Positions 1 through 13,300 of a stretch of DNA of 50,938 nt are shown piece after piece; position 1 is the first letter of the stretch, and the number at the start of each line of letters is the position of its first letter. The position numbers and the translations under genes are program-made. Source of the stretch: Aculops lycopersici (lineage: Eukaryota; Arthropoda; Arachnida; Trombidiformes; Eriophyidae); the NCBI GenBank assembly GCA_015350385.1, contig WNKI01000002.1, positions 1,042,413 through 1,093,350 on the forward strand. The letters run 5' to 3'. Below the pieces are notes generated by a model. It was not told the DNA's origin and ran no database searches. It saw only the letters and a list, made by a program, of their open reading frames with translations.

Positions 1-2383
1 TTTCTCTATCGCCAGGATGCCGCAGCAGCAGCATCGACTCGCAAAATTGGCCTAGTTTTGCATCGGATCTCTTCATCCATTCTCCTCGCTCTTCGCCGGC
101 ATTGCAAACTAACAACTTCGTCCACTGCAGTCTGCAGAAACTCTCGATGCTTCGTGGATTTAGATCTATGGAGCTGAGGGCTAAGCAACAAGTTGCTGTG
201 AGCTCGCTTGCCGGCGCATTCACGGCGAGCGAGCGTCAAATTGTTGCCTATTAATTCAACAAACGGGTCCACGAAGTGTGAGCAACAAGTGGTCGTCGTG
301 GTGTGTAAGTTTGCCCATGAGCGTGAATGAATTTGAACTACACACACACAACAAGAACTACAAGAACTACAACGACAGCAACAACAACAGGCACACTTGA
401 GTCTCGCCGCCACGCTAATAGTCCGCCAAGACCTCAAGGGTTACTCTAGTTATTGCTCTTGTTGGTTTACCACTTAAAAACTTTCAGTGCCAAACCTCTT
501 CTCCCGGTCTCCAAGGAAATCGTTTAGTTTTGGCTGTTAATTTTTGCTTGCAAGTTTGATTGTTCATTTTATTCAGCCGTCGAGAATGACTTTCCGCCAA
601 ACCGCAACCAGGTAACCTTCAGTTTCGTGCCCAGAATTTGCAAAGTCTCTCGTTATCTTCAGCTTGGCCTCCATCCGCTTGGCACGAAACTTCTCTCTTT
701 TTGCCTCATTTCTCGACTCAACTCCCGAAGCTTTGCAAGGAGACTACTAGATTTGGCTACTCGATCCTCTAGATCAAGTCAAGTTTTTTTTTGCATGACG
801 CTCCTAATAAAATGGACTGCGGTAAAATACATGTGGAATAGCAATAACAATGATCGCATCGACCGTTACTTTCAAATATCGGCAAGGATGAAAAAATCCA
901 ACAAATACTAGGGAATAGGAGTCGATAGCCTCAATGAATTGATTGCCCCTTAACTGCTTACGTTTTGTTTTATGGCCGCCGAGTTCAGGTTGCCAGCGCC
1001 AGTGGTTGTTGTTGCATCGATAGAAAAGGAACAAGCGCAAGAGCATTGCCACCGGTAGCAATGGAAGATGCCCATTGCCTGTGAAGAAATCGAAGGGATT
1101 TCCTTGAGGCAATTGATATTAGCCTGGAAGCCGAATGGCAGATACCCAACTGCTGAGGAAGGATGAGAACTTGCAACTGGCGACCGGAAAACTGGAGGAG
1201 AAAAAACTTGAACCGCCAGTGGCATTTGTTTTTTCCTTAGGTCTTCTCCGAGTCATGTGTCTTAAAACCAAGCGCATCATACCAACACCCACAATCAAGC
1301 AAATGCAACGACAAGGTCAGGAGCCGGAAGTCGCCCACTCGAGATCGAGCGGAATCTGACACAAAGGGGTAGGAGGATGAGGAAGCGACATGCTGGGGCT
1401 TTCTGTGGCATTCCTATTGTGTGGTTGCGTGCAAAAACTAACAGGTGGTTAGGAGTCTGCGCTGGTTAACTCATCTCTTCTCGTCTCAGCGTGACGACAA
1501 CGATTTGCGGCGGAAATCAATTAAGTTGGCCAAGTGGCAAACTAAAGCTGAAGCATAATCTCAGGCATGTCCAACGGCAACACCACCGACGACAATTGAA
1601 TCATAACTCAGCAGCCAGCTTGCTATTTGCTGTTTCTGTTGCCTTTCTTGGTTTGTGAGCGACTTGTTGAGTTTTGGCATGCACGCAAGGAGGCATGCAA
1701 ATCCACTCACAAGTCTCAGAAAAAGTCTAGACTCTCGTTCCGCAAACATCTCGTCGCTTGTGGCGGCATTACCGACGGGAAGTTGTCATGTTGGCACTTG
1801 AGTCTCTTCCTCGGCTATCCTCTGCGCTTCCACCTTTGCTCTTCTGTAGCCGTCCGCTCAAATAGGCAATGGGTGAATGAAAGCGGACAAGTGGATTCTC
1901 CCGACTCTTTGACTCGCAGGTCGGGACATCAGAGTTGGTGTTGCCGGTCGAACACAAAAATCGCGCCAACGGATGGCCAAAATAGAGACTCGAGTGTGTG
2001 AACAGAATAGAGCGCAAATTAGAAGGAACAGAGTGGAATTGACTGCGAGCTACGAGCTTGGCGCTGGCCCAGCGGCAAAGGTGGTTAGCGGCGCCAAATT
2101 GGCGAGACGCCCAGAGTGGCATCTTTGTGGCCTGGCTTTGGGTATCTGCTAGTTGGTAAAGTTTTTCTTCTCTTGTGCAGAACTGACGTTTGCCTTAGAC
2201 TAGATTCCACTATTTCCACTAAGGATCTGCTCGACTAAATGAGAGCCAAAGAGTCGAGCTACAAACCACACGAGCCGACACTTCTCCTCCATTTTCACGC
2301 CATTCAAATGGAGAAATGAATCTCACATTTGCCATTTAAATTTTCTGTCTCAAGCTCTCCGCTGCTAAACATAAAGTAACGTT
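1..2383. other. Upstream non-coding region, no gene recognised
   Basis: Short open frames occur on both strands here, but none resembles a known domain or shows a convincing exon structure. The sequence is rich in CAACAAC, CACA and CT/GA tracts. It probably holds upstream regulatory DNA for the gene that starts near 2400, or the end of an unseen neighbour. I see no tRNA, transposon or conserved coding block. Confidence 0.5.
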
Positions 2384-2391
2384 TATAAATA
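2384..2391 (+). promoter_or_regulatory. Candidate TATA box for the giant low-complexity gene
   Basis: The sequence TATAAATA matches the metazoan TATA consensus. It lies about 165 bp before a CAG|GTGAG splice donor (intron start 2556), so a transcript starting near 2415 would give a plausible first untranslated exon. The function is inferred from the consensus and position only. Confidence 0.4.
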
Positions 2392-2414
2392 GAGCCACAG
2401 AGATACAGATATAC

Positions 2415-3558
2415 AGATATACAGCGAGAGCGGCGGCGGCGGCGCTGATGACGACCACAACGACAACAACTCAGACGACTACTTGGCGCCGGAAAGGGAC
2501 GACCACAAGCTGAGCTACAGGTGCGGCAGCGACGATGGACAAGACGCGACAACAGGTGAGATTAGGAGTGATAAGTTGGTCTCATCTTCTGCATTGCATC
2601 GCTACCATTGCCTCAACTCGACTAGACTCCTCTTGGCTCTCTGCTCGACTGCTTTATTATGATTGCGCACTGATTCACTGAAGCCATTACAATATCATCA
2701 TCACATCAACGTTTCTGTTAGCTGCAGCTTAGGAGTTTATTCAAGTCGCCAAAGTGGGAGAGGAGAGTTGTTAAAAGTCTTTACAGACGAGCAGTAACAA
2801 CGGGATCGAGTGGAAGAGCTGGTAGTAGCAGCAACAACAGGTGAGTGCATTTCATCATTTCATTACTCTGCTATTAAACGCTGTCCATCTTTCCTCTTTT
2901 TAAAAAATTTAAAGTGACACATTCGGAGTGCAGGAGCTTTGGGTGTTGGCTGCTGGACCACATTTGTCAGTGTCGCACAAGCTTTTCCACTTATGCACAC
3001 ACAACCTGCAGCTCCAATGTTACGCGCGGGTTGGTTCGCTGGGCGGCGGGCAGCGATGACCGAACGGGTTGTGCGCCAAAGAGGCGTGTGCGGCGGTCAG
3101 TTGTTGCTGATGTTGCATATGGCGTGCCGAAACTGTGTCACTGTCACGCCCTGCAGACCAGCGAGGGGGAAAGCAGAAATCGCTTGCCCCTAGTGTGGCG
3201 ACTGTCGTAAGGCGTGCGGCGCGCATGCGTCTAAGCAGACTCTCCACAATATGTTTGTTTACATTGTCAGCACATCCACCGGCTAGCCTCTCTCCTGTCT
3301 GCTTACTTTTTCGCGCGCATTAATGTCTCTGGTCTCCAGTCGCTTGGGTCTATCTTCTTCTCTTTGCCAAGATTAGTGCAGGTAGAGTCGCACAGGTGAG
3401 CAGAAAGCAAGTGTGTTATGTGTGCAATGGTTGCGCTAGTTCATGCGCAACGAGAGGCGGTGGTTGCTCACATCATTTAGCTATCAAAAGCGAGCAAGCG
3501 AGAAGTGGCAAGCAAGTGGAAGTTGCGTCCGCGGATTCGGTGGATTCGGATTTGATGG

Positions 3559-3590
<32 letters not shown>

Positions 3591-4264
3591 TAGTGATACT
3601 ACGGCCACCATCACCTCCAGTACCAAACTACCTGTTGGTTAGTCGGTTATTTGTGATGTTAAATTTGTTACTGATGTCGTTGCTGCCGCTGCTTTGCTTC
3701 CATTGAAACTGAAAATTGTCTGTTTGAGTTTATTTTCTCAGGGGGAGGAAGCCAGAGAGTAGATGCTGAATTCAATGACAACTGCAACAACCAGCGAGAC
3801 TAAAGTGGGCAACTGGAAGCGTGAGTTGAGTGATGCAAAGGTAAATTTGTCTAGCGAATGCTCAAGACTAGAAAACGAAAACGAAGACGACAAAGACGCG
3901 ACGGGATTACGGCTACTAAACGATTGACGGCCGCCGCCAACGACGACGACGACGACGAAGACCAAGACTACGAAGAGAAGAAGATTGACTGCAACACAAG
4001 GAAGTGGCAACAGGTAGCCGCTTGAGAGTTTTGGTTCGTTTGTCTGTTGATGCAGCTGGGTGGCAGTTTGAAGTGAAAGAGCCGAGAGTGTAAAAGGGGG
4101 AAGAGGAGCGATCGAGACACAAGTGAACGCGCGCGTCGCCTGATTGAGCAGCACCCCAAGCATCAGTATCGACTTCGAAGCCAGCAAGACCAGGTAAAGT
4201 GAGCGTCTCAAGAGACTAAAGCGAAGAAGAGTCAAGCTCGCTCAAGGTGACAGTTTCGTTTCAG
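2415..4264 (+). other. Candidate multi-exon 5' UTR of the giant gene
   Basis: Splice-like signals allow this model: exon to 2555 with donor GTGAG at 2556; acceptor GTCTTTACAG ending 2786; exon 2787-2840 with donor GTGAGT at 2841; strong acceptor TTTATTTTCTCAG ending 3741; exon 3742-4193 with donor GTAAAG at 4194; acceptor TTTCGTTTCAG ending 4264. The last intron would be 71 bp. In this model every upstream ATG opens a short frame that stops, and no ATG upstream is in frame with the giant frame. That supports translation from 4323. This is a hand-drawn model without transcript evidence. Confidence 0.35.
3559..3587 (+). repeat. (GA)n microsatellite
   Basis: About 14 uninterrupted GA units lie in the presumed second 5' UTR intron of the giant gene. 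It is a simple repeat with no further evidence of function. Confidence 0.9.
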
Positions 4265-4322
4265 CAGGTTGAAACGAAAAGTCTTCATAGAGAGAAACGG
4301 AGAGGCACTTAGTTTAGGATCA

Positions 4323-7300
4323 ATGGGCGCGAACGGGTCCACGGCAGCGAGTTGCTCGTCGCTGGACATAAGCGAGGGTCAGCGGCGTCGTTTTGTGAGC
4401 CCTCAAGCTCAGGCTAAGCCACAAAATAAGCCTCAGTCTCGCCACTACGACGGCCAATATCGAAACCTGCAACACAATCAGCACGAGCAACAAATGCTCA
4501 AGTACAGGAAGCAACAGCAGCATAGAGCTCAAGATAGTAGTCACCAGCCTCACGGAAAACTCAAGCAATCGAGTTCACACTTTGATCTTAGCGCCATATC
4601 GGCAAACCACCATTTAGACCATGAGCAATTCCTAGATTCAAGACAACAAGCGGCCACTGGTTACAACAAGCCATCAGTGGGCCAGCAAATGAGCTCGCCA
4701 ACTATGATGACATCAAGTAATAATAATCACTATGAAAGCGGGAAGCCAGTTATGGTTCTACCGGTTGCGCCAATGCCACAGCCGCCACTCGGCGGCCGGC
4801 TGATTCATGCCAAGAAGAGCAATGCCGGAGTTGCAAGTAAAATTTTGCAACATCGTCAGCAGCAGCAGCAGCAAAATCTCAAAAAATTCAGTGATAGTTT
4901 GCCCTCTTTGAACAATATAATCCTAGCATCACCTGATGCCAGTCACGGTGGTATTGGTGGCCATCAGTCTAATTACCAAAGCCAATTATCGCCGCAGATA
5001 TTAATAGACCGGCAAGCGGCCATTAGAGCGTCAGCAAACACGACCGGCGCAGCCACAGGTGGTTCTGGCTTCTTTCCCGCCATTCAATGTCACCAGCCGC
5101 AAAATGCGTTACAAGCTCAACAAAACAACAACCACGGTGCCAAAATATACCAGCCATCTCATATAAACACTAATAGGGTTATATTGTCATCCCTATCACC
5201 AAATCAGGTTACAAGTAGCCACTTTAATTTGGCTCTAGTCAGCAATTCAAATGACCAACATTCGACAAGTTTCTATCAACAACAACCACAACCGCACACA
5301 AACAACCAGAGTAGCCTATCGCCTCATCATCGCCAATATCATCGGCATCACCAGCCGTCCTCATCCTTGTCGGCTAATCACAACCACAGCCAATACATAA
5401 ATCAGCAACAGCTAGATTCAAGTCGAAATTCTAATTATTTCTATCATATCGAGGGAAAACATCAGCTACAGAAGCATCAGCAGCATCAGCAGCAGTTCAT
5501 GAAAAGGGCCACCTCATTGTCGTCGTTGCATAATTTACACAACAATAATTTGCACTACCCACCAGCTAGTGATAACTTTGATGTAGCTAGCTACACCAAT
5601 GACTACCACTCAAATTCAACTACAAACAGTAGTGGCATAGCCAACGAATCTTTATTAGTTGGAAATAGTCGCCATAAAATGATTAGTAGGCCAGCACAGC
5701 AACCACCTGTAGTTGTTGCTGGTGGACTAGTTGTGCAATCGCAAAAAGTGCTCAGTACAAAAAACAACAACAACCACCTGTCAAGTGCCATGATTCAACA
5801 GCAACAACAACTTCAATTCACCAACAAGACTGGTCACTCGCAGCCATTTAAGCAGCTGGCCAATGGAAATGCCATCGGTAGTAGCAGCGCTAATGGAAAT
5901 AACAGACCCGAATCGATGAATAGTAATTACGACCACTATCAACAACGAGAAAACTACCATCACCTAGCCGATCCGTTACACAGGCGACAGTCTCTTTCCT
6001 CATACTTGAACTACGGTTCCCCTAATGGCAGTAGTCCAACAATTGGAATGAGCAATCAATCGCCAGCGCCCATGGCCAATAATCACAATCATAATCATCA
6101 TCATCATAATCATAATCATGGAATCGGGGATGGAATTGGAAATGGCAAGAAAAAGTTGCACAAGTTCAAACAGCAGCAGCAGCAAGTGGTTGCAACAAGT
6201 GGCCATGGTGGTCAGCTTCAGTCGCAGCCGCCAAGTAGATACAAATCAAAACTAAGCAAACATCAACAGCAACAGCAGCAACAACAACAAGGCTGCCCGG
6301 TCCTGCCACCATTACCTAGATCTCAATCCCTACATGAGCTCATACAATTGCGCGCGACCGAGAATGGCCAACGAATGCGCAACACCGGCACCCTCAGGGG
6401 ACCATTAAGTGGTGGAACTTCGGATGGTCAGCCATTGGCAAGCTCGGGCGCAAAGGTAAACTTGGTTGCCGAGTTGTTGGAGTCGCGAAGGCAACAGAAG
6501 TTGATGACAGCGGAGCAGGCCAATCAGCAAACTCAACTCGACAGCCATCAACAACTTGTTGTCTCGGCTGTTAACATTACCACTGATGGACTGGCCGCGG
6601 TGTCATCTGAATCGTCATCAGCGAAAGTTGCAACCAACCTCCTGTCGTCTTCTCAATGTTCATCCTCCGACGATGGAATCCACGACATTTCATTAAGTGC
6701 TGGCGAGCAATCAAATCTTAATTCAAATTCCGCCATAACCACCAGCTGCAGCTCGTCGGATTCTCGGCCGCCTTTTGTTGGTTCGAAGATGCTGCAAGGG
6801 CGCCCAGGTGCCTCGGTTGCATCATCGCCATCGTACTCGCCACAACAGCGACATCAGCCGCAGCAACCTGTTTTGTCGCGCGACGACAAGCGCCGCTTTA
6901 GCCAGGATGCTGAGGCAATATCACCGGCAACCACAACAAGCGCTGGTTGTCATCAGTCACGGCGGCAGCAAGAATTTGGTCAAGGTGAAAGGCGCTATTA
7001 TAACAAGCAGCCCTTGGGCAACAACTCGAAAGCAGCAGGTAAATATCAGCCAGGTAAGTCGACCTTGAAGCGTTCGTTGTCCCATTCGGCGTTGCAGCAA
7101 AGTTTAGCATCAAACCACAGCAGCAAGCAAGAGCAGCGGCACCTCCACGATGACAACGATGTCGAAGAAGACGAGGATGGCGACCGAAGCGAAGATCTCA
7201 ACGAGTTGGCCAAGTTCCTGTACCAATTTAAGCAACGGCAAGCGGTAAAAGAAGAACAAGTCAAGTCATTATCTTCGGCTAAAACAACAACACAGGCGAT

Positions 7301-10300
7301 AGCCACAAGTAGGCAACAGCAGATCAAATTAGCCAATCAAACAAGTCAGAGCAGCAACAGTGATAAGCGAACAGCAGCAACAAGTGGCTGCAACAATGAT
7401 AATTTACGAGTTGTCGCCCCATTGACAACAACAGCAACCAACGAATCTCAATCTCAATCGTCGTCGACGGCTAGACATTTAGCTAACCAACAGAAACAGA
7501 AACAGCAGCAACAATCGCCGAGCTCCACAACCTCCTCGTCTGGTTTCGCCTCATCCACTTGCGGCACTTCAAACTCGATCTCATCGACAACCTCGTCCGA
7601 CGATTGTAATGGTCGAGTTAATGTTATTCGCAGTAATGGGATCACTTCCAAGAGTCCACCAGTGAATAGCAGTAGCAAGCTTGTGAGTCACAAAAAGTAC
7701 CCAGCACCACAGAGACCAGACACCAGCAACACGAGTTCAATTTACAGAAGCGAACTACAAAGTACAGGTAATAATTTAACTCTACTAATTAATAGCTCAG
7801 CAAGCAGCAACAAATCAACCTCTTGTCTGATTAGCGGAAAGTTAAAACTTTCTAGCTCGTTGCTCTCGATTGTTGATGAATATAACAACAACAACAACAA
7901 CATAAGCACGTTGCTAAGTGCCAAGTCAAATAAATCTAGCCAACAGCCATTTGGTAGCGGCAACAACCTGGCCCCTGTTTTAATGGGTGTCAGTAGTGGG
8001 GCTAATGGAAATGATAAACTTGCGCGCGAGCAAGCGGAATCGCAAATAGCAGCAACAACAGGTGGCAATGATTCGTTAACCAGTAGCAATTTAGGTAGAG
8101 ACGAGGGGCGAGACGAAGATCAAATTGAGTCTTGCCAATTGGAGCAACTGAAGCGGTACACTCAATTGCGCCAAATGTCCCAATCGGAGTTGGCGTTGAA
8201 TCATCTGACCTCTTCGGTCGTTGGAGGCAATGGAAAGTTTCGTGGCGCTGTAGACCAGCAAGGCCAGAGAAAGCAGCAACAAGTATCCGGCAAGCAACCA
8301 TACAAGAGTCGGCTAATTAATCTGATTAGACGCATTAGCGATAAATCGTCCTCCTCAGCCTCAATTGGCTTGGATCAAAATGGAAAGACAACGTCGACGG
8401 CGAGTGAAAACAAAAAAGGCCAATCAATCAGTTGCCTCGCCGCGGACGCAGTTGGTGGGCAACAATTATTACAGCATCAACTTCAGCAGCAACAACAGGT
8501 CAAGTATCAAGTTAACGGGAAGCGAGGCGAACAAAAAGGTTTACCTGTAACTCAAGGTAATGGTGGCGGCGATAGCGAAGTGGCAGCAATCGATCAAAGT
8601 CACATGATTAGCGCAAATTTAAATCAGTCCATACCATTGATGAATGGTAATTTCCGCCGCCACAACCAGAGTCAGCACCATGAAAGCTCTGTTGGTGTTG
8701 AGGAAGCATCAGCTGAGGAGAGGGGTGAAAGTGAAGAGACGATGAGATCGCGCATGGAAGGCGAGTTTGTTGGCAAGACCAGAGTGGCAAGTCATCAAGA
8801 GCAGGAGCAGCAACAACAACAAGTGGTCGCGCCATCAATGAAAGTTTCCGGTTGCCTACTACCAGGTAGTGGTAATAATAATGGCCGAGCTGGTTGCTCG
8901 TCGGGTTATAATAATAATGAAAGCGACGCACAAGTAGCTAGTGGTAACAACAACAGGCGGCTGGCGGCTTCGGGTTACCTGAGCGAAAGTTTATGCGATT
9001 TGAATTTCGATTGCGATTTTGAGTTAATCAAAAATTGTGGCCACAACAACACTGGTGACCGAAGTAACTCAGCAACAACTTCAGTGACGGAAGCCAGTGG
9101 CGAGCTCCAAGCGCATAATAGATCGACAGGCGGCCTTGCCGCTAACAACTGCTGCGCGTCGCTATCACAACACCATCAGCATCAACAAGCGTGCAAAGGC
9201 CATGTAACGGGAGCGATGGCAACAGGTGCGCCTCCATCGACGAGATCCAATGGCCAGCGCCAGCAGCCACTTGTGGCTGGCGGCGACTCGGCCCTGGTTG
9301 TCGGCGCTGCCGCCAATCATCGTAAACTGAAACAAAAGCCGCAAACGGGTAACGGCGAGAAGATTTCACCTATGGCCATCGATTCGCATTCGCATACAAA
9401 TTGTAATGGTAACAACAAGAGCAATGAAGGCAACTGGCGCTTAGCGCCAAACCCACTTTCGCTTGTGGTGCAACCAACTCAAATGGCAGCGGGACCAACG
9501 GGAACAGGTTGTTGTTTGTCCACTTCAACGACATCGACTGCAGCGAGCACATCTTGTTTGGGTGGCGTAATCCAATCAGTTGCTGTCTGTAAGTGCAGCG
9601 GTAGTAATGATCGCAACCGCAAATCATCAGGTGGTTGTGTTGGTTGCAGCCACTACTTGGCGTCGTGCAAGTCGAATCCTCCGCTCGTAGTCGACAAATC
9701 GTCCGCTTCGTCTGCTCTCTTGTCGTCTAGCGGAGCAACAAGTGGTGGTGGTGGCGGCGGAGGAGGAGGAGGAGTTGGGAGCAAGTTAAGGTGGTTAATG
9801 AACAGTGGCGCCAAGAAGAACAAGCAACAAGCCGATGGCAAGACGGGCGCTTCTGGCAAGAGTCGTCTCGCCAAATTGATCTCGAGCAGCGGGACACAAC
9901 AACAGCCACAACAACAACAAGTGGCGGCGACGTCGGCCGCGGCGGTAGCGCCCCCGTTGGAGGCAGCGCCAAGTAAAAGTGGCGCTCGGACAGGTAAGCA
10001 GGTGGCCGCCTTTAATGGTCAGTCACTGATGGGAGCTGGAGATAATAACAAAATCCAGAAGCAGCAAAAGAATGCTCTAGCTTCTTCGCCGCTCGCCGAT
10101 CAACTAACTAATGAGGCGGATCAGTTGTTAGTTGAATTGGATCAAAGTTTGGATTTGGTTAGCAAGAAGCGAGCAAATCATCGTTACCTTCAAGAGCATC
10201 AGCATCGGCAGCAGCCACTTTCTTGCAAGTCGCCCGTATCATGGTGGAAAGCAACAGGCGACTCCGGTTCGGGATTGGCTGCTCCTCTGGCGGCGACGAC

Positions 10301-13300
10301 TGGGAGCGATACAACTAATATTGATGCTTATGACGTTGTGTCACGAACCAAGTCAACAGTGCATCACCACCGGGACTCAAGCGGTCCGGATTTGGATGGT
10401 TGCGAGGATCGTGCTACAAATAGACGCAAAAACTCATTCTCCGATTCAGAGTCCAACGACGACGACCACGACAACGAGGACGAAGACGATTACGCAAGTT
10501 TAAATCGGGCGATGATAAATGAAATCTTCGACGTTGATCCATCAGAAGTTTTAACTTCCTCCTCCTCCAATCGAGCTGGTGAGATAACATCAAACAAACT
10601 TGAAAAGCACCAGCAACAAGTGTCTCCCTCGTCGCCCTCACACTCGTTTACCTTTAGCGCCCCAAACTCACCCGCGCCCTCAATCGCTTGTTGTGACTCG
10701 GATCATCAAGTGGTTGTTGGCGCTGATAGTTGCGCCAACGCCAACGGCACTTGCGATAGCCAAAAAGTGATAAGCTCATCATCATTATCAAAGTTGGCGC
10801 CTAATATCTCACCAACATCCGCCACCTCCACAAATCAGATGGATGGCGAGTCGGATTCAAAACGGCGCGGGCAGCAACAGCAACAGAGTGAACAGGTGAA
10901 TGGGCACTCGAGAGTTCACCTGTGCGATAGTGGCCAAGACTTGAGGGTAGAAACCGAGAACAAGGATCGATCAGAGCAGGCCGACATTAGCAAGCAACAG
11001 GTTGCAGCTAGCGGTGATGTTGGTAGAGCAAACAAAGGCTCTTGTTTGAAGCAGCAGCAGCAGCAAGCAAACAAATTTGAATGCGCAATACCCTCTTGTC
11101 CGACGACGTCGAAGTCAATGGCAGAAACAGTAACAAAAGCCGTTATCGTGAATTCATCATCGTCGTCGACGACGACCAACCAACTAGACGAAAGTGGAGG
11201 CAGCAGCAGCAAGACAAACACAACACATTTAGCTAATAATCATCTAGGTGGCAAGGTGGTTGTTGGCAAGCTAGATAAGTGTGGTAACGAGGTGAATGAG
11301 GATGAGGATCAGTGGAAAGTGAGAGCGGAAACTGGTAAACAAGAGGGACGAGTTGAAATGGCAGTTGATCAGACTGGCTGGTGTTCGAGTTGTCGTTGTG
11401 CAAGCAAAGGAAGCAGCGGCAACGCCAACAACTCGGCCAAGGAGCAGCTTTATGATCTAGAGGGCGTCAGATCAACAGCAGCCTCAGGTGAGCAGCAGCA
11501 AGGTAATCACAATAATCCTGATATCATAATGAAGTCAGGATTGCAAGTTTCAAGTGATGAGGCAAGTCGGTCGGCGTCGTATCGGGATAATAATCGTTGC
11601 AGCTCTTGTTTACAGGCCAAGACTGATGGCAGCAACAGCAACATCAAGTGCCAGCTAGACCAGCGGAAGTTGCAACAGCGCAATCCGGCCACAGGTGGCT
11701 GTGGCCTAGGCTTCAATGTCGGAGGTTCGGGCGTCGGCCGCCAGAACAACGAGTCGTCGTCGCTGTCAGGCGAAATGGTCAGTGGCGCGCCAATTCAGGG
11801 TCACAGTTGCGGCGACATAACATCATCAACATCATTCGGCGCTCGTTGTGGCCTTGGAAACAATCAGCCGCCGATGGTCGTTTGTCATGGTCGTGGTGTC
11901 ACTTTAGCGGCCGCTGAATCAACTGTTAACTCAGGTGTCTCCTCGGCAACAGGTTGCCGCGCTGCTCACTCGGCTATCGCTAACGGTAAATGTTACGCCA
12001 GCGGCTCAGGCAATGGAGTTGGAAGTGGAAATGGAAGTGGAATTGGAGGCGGCATTGGCATTGGAGTGAAACGGAACACCGCAGGCATCACCTTGATGGA
12101 TGGATCGTCGCCTTCAAATTTTCGGATCTGCATCTCAGGCGAGGACACTAACAATAGACCAGCGAGCAGAGACAATCGAGTGGAGGAATGCTCAAGTTCG
12201 AAGTGTAGCGGTCGCTTGCAGTGTCTTAGTAAAGGCAATGGCGGCGCCAGTTGCGGGGGCATTAAGTGCCCGTCGAGTGTTAGTGGCACAAGTTGCATTG
12301 TAAATGCAACTTGCGAGTCGGCGACACGGCAACTTGGAAGTTCTCATCAATTTAAACTCGTCGCAAGCTGCGCTTGCAATCCCAATAGCTATCCTCAACT
12401 AACTGGCCATTCGCATGTTAATAATGGAAATGAGATGCATCGCTTGCAAAAGCAGCAGGAGCTACAAACGTCCAACTGCTGCCCAGTGGCCGCCTTAGAG
12501 CCGAACGGCAACAAGTGTCCGCGATCCTCGGCCACGACGACGGTGAATAACAAATTAATCAGCTTGGGGAATGGAAGTGCCATAAAGAAGCCAACAGGTG
12601 GTTGTCAATGTTGCTCCAGTGCCGCAAGCGCTTGCAGCAAGATCATTGACGAGCCTCCGAAGATTGGCAATGGAGTTGAGGATGAAAGAGAAGGAGGAAA
12701 ATGCGACAAATCGTCGGCCAATCGCGAGAGAAGAGTGGAAGATAAGAGTTCCGTTGCTTTTGGTGGACTGGTAGTCGATGGCCGGCGGTACAGGCGGCAA
12801 TGCAATGAGATGGGAACAAATATGCCAACTACTTGTGGATTTCCATGCGGTTGCTCCAATCGTAACAGCGACGGCGACGTCGACGTCGACGTCGACGTCG
12901 ACCAAGACGAAGAAAGCCGCCAGGTCGATGAGATGGGAGCAGTGGCAACTTGCGACTCTAGTTGCCGTGTGAACTGTTTAGACCATCAAAAGAATCATCG
13001 CCAACAGGTGAGCAGATGCAATAATTGCTCTTGCTCATCAGATAAGATCATCAAATCCGCGGTAGAGGAGGCGACGAATAATTTACTGGTCAAATCAGGA
13101 GCAGGGGAAGTAGAACCAAAAGGAGTAGCAACAAGTGATTGCCGGCTTGGAGTGGCCAGAAGGACTACCACTACAAATGATCGTGATGATGATCGTCGTC
13201 AATTCGCCGCCTGCCACTGCCATTTGGAGGCGAATCTAATTTCGACGTCAGCGTTGGCGATTCCGAGGCATCAGAAACAACAACAACAGGTGTCTAAATG

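Noticed and set aside
2401..2555. An acidic open frame in the presumed first exon of the giant gene
   Set aside because: It has no ATG and a stop just upstream; the short ATG frame at 2535 ends soon after the next candidate exon begins.
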